Notes under the pieces: generated by a model
What the model saw: the letters and a program-made list of their open reading frames with translations, nothing else
Databases searched by the model: none
Told to the model about the DNA's origin: nothing
Part shown: positions 58,676 through 64,000 of the stretch, in pieces
How the letters are laid out: the number at the start of each line of letters is the position of its first letter
Numbering within the stretch: the first letter of the stretch is position 1
NCBI GenBank assembly: GCA_950097015.1
Contig: CATNEN010000007.1
Span: forward strand, 7,422,001-7,486,000
Direction of reading: 5' to 3'
Source of the DNA: Macrostomum hystrix
Lineage: Eukaryota; Platyhelminthes; Macrostomidae
DNA length: 64,000 bases
Position numbers and translations under genes: made by a program

Positions 58676-58996
58676 CACTACATCCACCTCACTGCACCCA
58701 CCAATTTTTTAGTTTCCTCACACTTTCCTCGCTCCACGCATCCATCTTACTCCAAACACCCACCTTACTCCACCCGCCTCCCTCCACCCATCCACCTCAC
58801 CCCACACACACGTTCCTAACTCTACAGAATCATCATACTCAAAACAGCCACCTCACTCCACCACAACCACCTCACTCTACAACACCCACCTCACTTCACT
58901 CACCCACCTCAATCCGCAAGACCCACCTCACTTGACTCACCCACCTCACAACACAACACCCACCCCACTCTACACATCCACCTCACTCCATATCGC
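58676..58996. repeat. Degenerate CACCTCACTCCA-type repeat
   Basis: Irregular C/T/A-rich DNA made of words such as CACCTCACTCCACCC and CCCACCTCACTT. It looks like a decayed relative of the 18-bp arrays at 55.7 and 56.7 kb. Confidence 0.6.
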
Positions 58997-60042
58997 TATC
59001 CCCACTTTGGTGAGTTGCCAAACTCACCTTAAATATTTTTAGAACAACCGAGTCACTAATAAATCATTCACTTTAGGCTTTCGACATCGCTTTCTATCCA
59101 TTTTTACCTCTTTTTCTTCTCACATTTTGAGCTCCTCAGAATTCTCGCCACCGTTTAGCGAGCCATGAAAAGAAAGAACTGAAAGGAGCATTTCGACAGA
59201 CTTCGTCTCCCTGCCGGTGCGTCATCAGTCCGAGCCGCGTCACGGCACCCGGCCGGCCCTCAATTTTCGTTGATTAATTTCGTCCTGAATTTTTCATGCC
59301 CCGGCCCGCCCCGAACCAACCCAAAAGCCAGGCCGAATTGAAAATGCGGAATGGAGATGGCGGCGGAGGCGAAGGAGAGAAGAAGGCTGGGTGGGGGCAG
59401 TAGCCAGTTTTCCTATTTTCCTATCCGCCACACAACCGGCGAAAATTATTTCCATTTTTTTCTTCATCGCCAACCCGGCTGCCAAAGGGGGGGGGTTCAG
59501 ATTGAAACGGACCAGGGTCGGCGCGAGGTCACAATTACACGCCTGGGTTTAATACTAGCCGCCATGAGTCACTGGGCACCGTTTGAAGAAAATTTTAAAC
59601 AAAAATAACATTCCAGACGACTCCGACCTGGTCGCCGATTCAAAGCGGGGTCGGCAGCTCCAGGTAAGGAATAATTGAAGGTGCCAAATTTATCGCTGTA
59701 CAAATCTGCGATCAACTTTGTTAGAATGGCTGCCTAATCCAGGCCCCGGGTTTACCGCGATTGTCATCGACAACTAATAAAGAAATGATTTAGTCTGCGA
59801 CTCTGCATAGGCTAGTTAACGATTAGCTTTGTGTATTTGCGCTGCGACTGGGCTCGTTCATTGAATGATGGTCTATAACTAAAACTATGATATGATATTC
59901 TGAAAATATCAGTAATCAGTAATATCAGTAATGATATTCTGAAACCACGCTCGTATATTCGATCCTCTTTCGTTAACATCTTGAAACGGGGGGAAATCGC
60001 AGCAGTATTGGACGCTTATTAACAAATTATTATTGATTTAAA
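58997..60042. other. Mostly unique interval
   Basis: GC-rich patch at 59210-59560 without a recognised exon, except the candidate short exon listed separately. Confidence 0.35.
59617..59663 (+). CDS. Candidate 47-nt internal exon
   Basis: A GC-rich 47-base segment is framed by a good acceptor (AACATTCCAG) and a near-consensus donor (CAG|GTAAGG). All three frames are open: DSDLVADSKRGRQLQ, TTPTWSPIQSGVGSS or RLRPGRRFKAGSAAP. It could be an internal exon of a long + strand gene that includes the Cys-rich exon at 50.9 kb; the phases would then select the third reading. No family is recognisable. Confidence 0.25.
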
Positions 60043-60748
60043 TCCAGTGAATCCCGTGAATCTCGTGAATCCCGTGAATCCCGTGAATCCTGTGAATCCC
60101 GTGAATCCCGTGAATCCTGTGAATCAATCGATTCCCATGGATCGATTGATTCCTGTGAATCCAGTGAATCTGGTGAATCCAGTGAATTCCGTGAATCGAT
60201 TGAATCCAGTGAATCCCGTGAATCCAGTGAATCCAGTGAATCCAGTGAATCCAGTGAATCTCGTTAATCCAGTGAATCCCGTGAATCAATTTAATCTCAT
60301 ACATCCTGTGAATACAGTTTATCCCGTGAGTCCCGTGAATCCCGTGAATCGATTGAATCCAGTGAATCCTGTGAATCAATCAATTTTCGTGAATCGATTA
60401 ATTCCCGTCAATCCAGTGAATCTGTGAATCCAGTGAATTCCGTGAATCGATTGAATCCAGTGAATTCCGTGAATCCAGTGAATTTCGTCAATCCAGTGAA
60501 TCTCGTCAATCCAGTGAATCTCGTCAATCCAGTGAATCCCGTGCATCCTGTGAATACAGTTTATCCCGTGAATCAATCAATTTTCGTGAATCGATTGATT
60601 CCCGTCAATCCAGTGAATCTGTGAATCCAGTGAATTCCGTTAATCCAGTGAATCTCGTAAATCCAGTGAATCCGGTGCATCCTGTGAATCCCGTGAATCC
60701 CGTGAATCCCGTGAATCCCGTGAATCTCTTAAATACCGTGAATCCCTG
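60043..60748. repeat. 9-bp minisatellite (GTGAATCCM)
   Basis: About 75 units of GTGAATCCC/GTGAATCCA, interrupted by CGATT-containing units. A longer block (marked by CATCCTGTGAATACAGTTTAT and then CAATTTTCGTGAATCGATT) occurs at about 60302 and 60543, so there is higher-order duplication. Frames on both strands are open because the period is 9. Confidence 0.95.
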
Positions 60749-61187
60749 GCATCATTTGGAATGTGAGCTCTCGGACCCACTTTCCCGGCGCAATGCTCCG
60801 AAAATGTTTTGTCTTCCCCAAAAAACCACCCGAAGCTCGCCGAACTCGACGGGCAATAAGAGAAATGAGGACGAGGGATGAGCTGGGGAGAGGAGGCCAG
60901 ACTGGGACCTGTGGGACTTGGCAAAAATGAGAGGCTGGCAAAGATGGAGTGAGAATCTGCCGCCCAGCTGCCAAAACTGCGTGGGAACCGGGAAGAGCGG
61001 GATGGGGGAAAGACGTGAAGGAAACGAAGTTGTGAAGGCCGGCCCCGTCGCCCCGTGGCTGCTTTGCATTTTTACGGCTCGTACAGTCGGCAGCCAAATG
61101 AGGCCCTTTTGCACTGCCGGGACAGCCCGGCTGCCTCCTTCGCCAATCGGGTCCGCTTCACGCAGGAGTGGCTGCGTTCTTTAAGAA
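60749..61187. other. Unique GC-rich interval
   Basis: Overlapping open frames on both strands; no recognisable family and no convincing splice pair. Confidence 0.35.
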
Positions 61188-61291
61188 CTGAGCAGAGACA
61201 ACTATGCCAGTGGCTGAGCAGAGACAACTATGCCAGTGGCTGAGCAGAGACAACTATGCCAGTGGCTGAGCAGAGACAACTATGCCAGTGG
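61188..61291. repeat. Four identical 26-bp units
   Basis: CTGAGCAGAGACAACTATGC followed by CAGTGG, four times with no differences: a very young tandem duplication. Confidence 0.97.
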
Positions 61292-61502
61292 TCGGCGGCA
61301 AGCACTTTCTTTGCGCTGTCGAAATTCTTAGAAATCTAAATGTCGACTTCGGTGTCGAAAACTGGATCGTCCGAATTTCTATTTTCGAATTTCCTTGTGG
61401 CCAAAATTCACTTTCGACGAAATTACTTCGGTCGAAATGTTTTCGTCGAGAATTTTTGTAGACGAAATTCCTTGTAGTCTATTAAAAAAATATTTTCAAA
61501 AC

Positions 61503-61614
61503 GTGGTTAACGCGTTTGCCTTTCGTACCAAGGTTCCTGAGTTCGATTCCGCTCAGATGTACACACCTGCACACAGAGTGCCCACAGCCCTCCCGAAAAT
61601 ACTACTATTATTGC
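61503..61614 (+). mobile_element. tRNA-derived SINE, copy 3 (internally deleted)
   Basis: GTGGTTAACGCGTTTGCC matches the A-box end of copy 2, CTGAGTTCGATTCC gives the B box, and then the sequence jumps to the 3' body (CAGATGTACACACCTGCACA then GCCCACAGCCCTCCCG) and an ACTACTATTATT tail. About 230 bp of body are missing compared with copy 2. TTGTAGTCTA at 61472-61481 and 61631-61640 could be target-site duplications. Confidence 0.75.
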
Positions 61615-61640
61615 TTGTACTTAAAATCCTTTGTAGTCTA

Positions 61641-62804
61641 AACATGTTTTCGTCGAAATTCTTCTGCTCGAAATTCCTCTCGTCGAAATATATTTCCTGT
61701 TGTCGAAAATAGCAATTTGTTCGCTAGCAGCCAACAACATGGTAACAGACTTTGACATCAGCACAATGCTAGCCAGACCTAAAACAACACTGAAATATAC
61801 TGAATGCACATCACAGCCCAGTGTGATCCCCGAATGCACTTCCCCTTTACTCCCCTAATCCCCCCCAGCCAAGGGCGGCCCTCGCCGGCCATAAAAGGTC
61901 CGACCTCCTGGGGGCACGTCGGAGTTTACGAGCGACAAGACCTGCTCACCCCGATGTTGTTTTTGACCGCCCGCCCTCGCCCCGTCTCCGCGTCGCCGTG
62001 AAGCCACAGACAGATGTGGCAGATTGCCAAAGGGGCTGTTCAAGAGACTGGGGCAGGCCTGGCATGCAGTTTTATTGGGGCAGGCCTGGCTATTTTTTTA
62101 CAACAATTCAAGAACGGCTTGCTGTAAAACAGAAAACTGATGCTTTTATCACCCTAAGACTTCCTGGCCGCGCGTTTTGAGGCGGTCTTAAGAGCAGCAA
62201 ATAATTTTCCGGGTCAAACAAATCGTAAACACTAGCTTTCTACAAGCACTTATATCACAAATAAGACTTTGGGATGCGGAATCCAATTGCTATCCAAGTG
62301 TGAGCAACGACAATCGCTGCGGCTGTGCTTCTGCGCACATATTATTGCAGTCAATCAGTTCACAAGTTAACTACAATCCAACTGGTCTATTCAACGCCCG
62401 TCGACCAAAGCGCCCAATCGATTTATCCAAGAATCAAACTGATCAATCGATTCATTCAATGAATATTCCCTATCACAGCCTTCAAAGCAACAATGCCTGC
62501 TCACAATGAGCTGCAACACAAAGCGGAGGAACTCTCTGGGGTGGGTGGGCTTCTATTCTTTTCTGCCAGCCGTCACCTGCCGGTTCGACCTCGCCCTCGC
62601 CCCCCTCGCCCTTCATGCCGCCTCCACTCTCTGGTCCCATATCTGGCCGGCAATTTGCACTTGCTAAGACTGCTAATGGGCTAATGGCGAGCTGGCAGTG
62701 TGGCTCGTTTTTCTGCTTTGCCTAAACTTGCAGTGCCTTGAGGATGCAAATTTCATAATGCGACCCAAGATCCACGTCGTTAGAAGCTAAAAGGACTAAT
62801 TCCG
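61641..62804. other. Unique interval
   Basis: No recognised exon. GGGGCAGGCCTGGC occurs twice close together near 62050-62090. Confidence 0.35.
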
Positions 62805-64000
62805 TGCTTCAGATCCTCACTCCTTCCTTCAGATCCTCACTCCTTCCTTCAGATCCTCACTCTATCCTTCAGATCCTCACTCCTTCCTTCAGATCCTCAC
62901 TCTATCCTTCAGATCCTCACTCCTTCCTTCAGATCCTCACTCTATCCTTCAGATCCTCACTCTATCCTTCAGATCCTCACTCTATCCTTCAGATCCTCAC
63001 TCTATCCTTCAGATCCTCACTCTATCCTTCAGATCCTCACTCCTTCCTTCAGATCCTCACTTCTTCCCTCAGATCCTCACTCTATCCTTCAGATCCTCAC
63101 TCTATCCTTCAGATCCTCACTCTATCCTTCAGATCCTCACTCTATCCTTCAGATCCTCACTCTATCCTTCAGATCCTCACTCTATCCTTCAGATCCTCAC
63201 TCCTTCCTTCAGATCCTCACTTCTTCCCTCAGATCCTCACTCTATCCTTCAGATCCTCACTCTATCCTTCAGATCCTCACTCTATCCTTCAGATCCTCAC
63301 TCTATCCTTCAGATCCTCACTCTATCCTTCAGATCCTAACTACTTCCCTCAGATCCTCACTTCTTCCCTCAGATCCTCACTCTATCCTTCAGATCCTCAC
63401 TCTATCCTTCAGATCCTCACTCTATCCTTCAGATCCTCACTCTATCCTTCAGATCCTCACTCTATCCTTCAGATCCTCACTCTATCCTTCAGATCCTCAC
63501 TCTATCCTTCAGATCCTAACTACTTCCTTCAGATCCTCACTTCTTCCCTCAGATCCTCACTCTATCCTTCAGATCCTCACTCTATCCTTCAGATCCTCAC
63601 TCTATCCTTCAGATCCTCACTCTATCCTTCAAATCCTAGCTACTTCCTTCAGATCCTCACTTCTTCCCTCAGATCCTCACTCTATCCTTCAGATCCTCAC
63701 TCTATCCTTCAGATCCTCACTTCTTCCCTCAGATCCTCACTCTATCCTTCAGATCCTCACTCTATCCTTCAGATCCTCACTCTATCCTTCAGATCCTCAC
63801 TCTATCCTTCAGATCCTCACTCTATCCTTCAGATCCTAACTACTTCCTTCAGATCCTCACTTCTTCCCTCAGATCCTCACTCTATCCTTCAGATCCTCAC
63901 TCTATCCTTCAGATCCTCACTCTATCCTTCAGATCCTAACTACTTCCTTCAGATCCTCACTTCTTCCCTCAGATCCTCACTCTATCCTTCAGATCCTCAC
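62805..64000. repeat. 20-bp minisatellite running off the window
   Basis: About 60 units of CAGATCCTCACTCTATCCTT with variants TCCTTCCTT, TTCTTCCCT and TAACTACTTCCTT. The pair (TAACTACTTCC unit then ACTTCTTCCC unit) recurs at about 63335, 63515, 63635, 63835 and 63935, marking blocks of 100-200 bp. It continues beyond base 64000. Confidence 0.97.

Noticed and set aside
59617..59663. Homeodomain start suggested by KRGRQ
   Set aside because: The following residues (LQ, then donor) do not fit the conserved TY.RYQ continuation, and no homeodomain exon follows in the window.
61885..61920. CCATAAAAGG as a TATA or CArG-like promoter
   Set aside because: It matches SRF-type CArG loosely, but no first exon was found downstream.

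Overview
The window is animal nuclear DNA. Recognisable genes are split by GT-AG introns, coding exons are GC-rich (GCC, CTG, CAG, GGC codons) in AT-richer surroundings, and all recognised families are metazoan: Rab11, the bHLH-zip factor Mlx, pyruvate dehydrogenase component X, and a class A peptide-type GPCR. The strongly diverged but alignable proteins, short introns and extreme load of short-period repeats fit a small invertebrate, possibly a flatworm or other spiralian. The sequence alone does not settle the species.

Layout. 1-3.5 kb: the 3' part of a Rab11 gene, a 16-bp minisatellite and an Mlx gene, all on +. 3.5-7.4 kb: AT-rich DNA, then a decayed transposon-derived gene on - with a ZMYM/QRICH1-like (DUF3504-like) domain. 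7.7-9.2 kb: PDHX (E3-binding protein) on +. 9.8-11.5 kb: minisatellites. 11.87-22.45 kb: two Helitron/Helentron-like non-autonomous elements in direct head-to-tail contact, each filled with a 23-bp and an 18-bp minisatellite. 23.1-30.4 kb: a GPCR gene on - whose large 3' coding exon lies between two copies of the same 15-bp minisatellite, with a 34-bp array in its intron and a 35-bp array upstream. 30.4-40 kb: no gene recognised, six large arrays. 40.2-44.2 kb: two exons of a single-pass membrane protein with an FN3-like tyrosine corner. 44.6-64 kb: mostly arrays, three SINE-like or tRNA-like remnants, hairpins, and a few weakly supported exons that could belong to one long gene.

The dominant theme is tandem repetition. 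About 30 arrays with periods of 4-42 bp occupy roughly 45% of the window by adding up the spans given here. Several are related: six 18-24 bp arrays share the core GCTAGAATC in both orientations, two 15-bp arrays share the same rare variants, and two 18-bp arrays differ by one base per unit. Most long open frames in the window arise because array periods are multiples of three or lack stops; they are not genes.

The recognised genes are unrelated in function (endosome recycling, sugar-sensing transcription, mitochondrial pyruvate oxidation, peptide signalling), as expected for a random piece of an animal genome. I found no operon-like logic, no rRNA and no intact tRNA.
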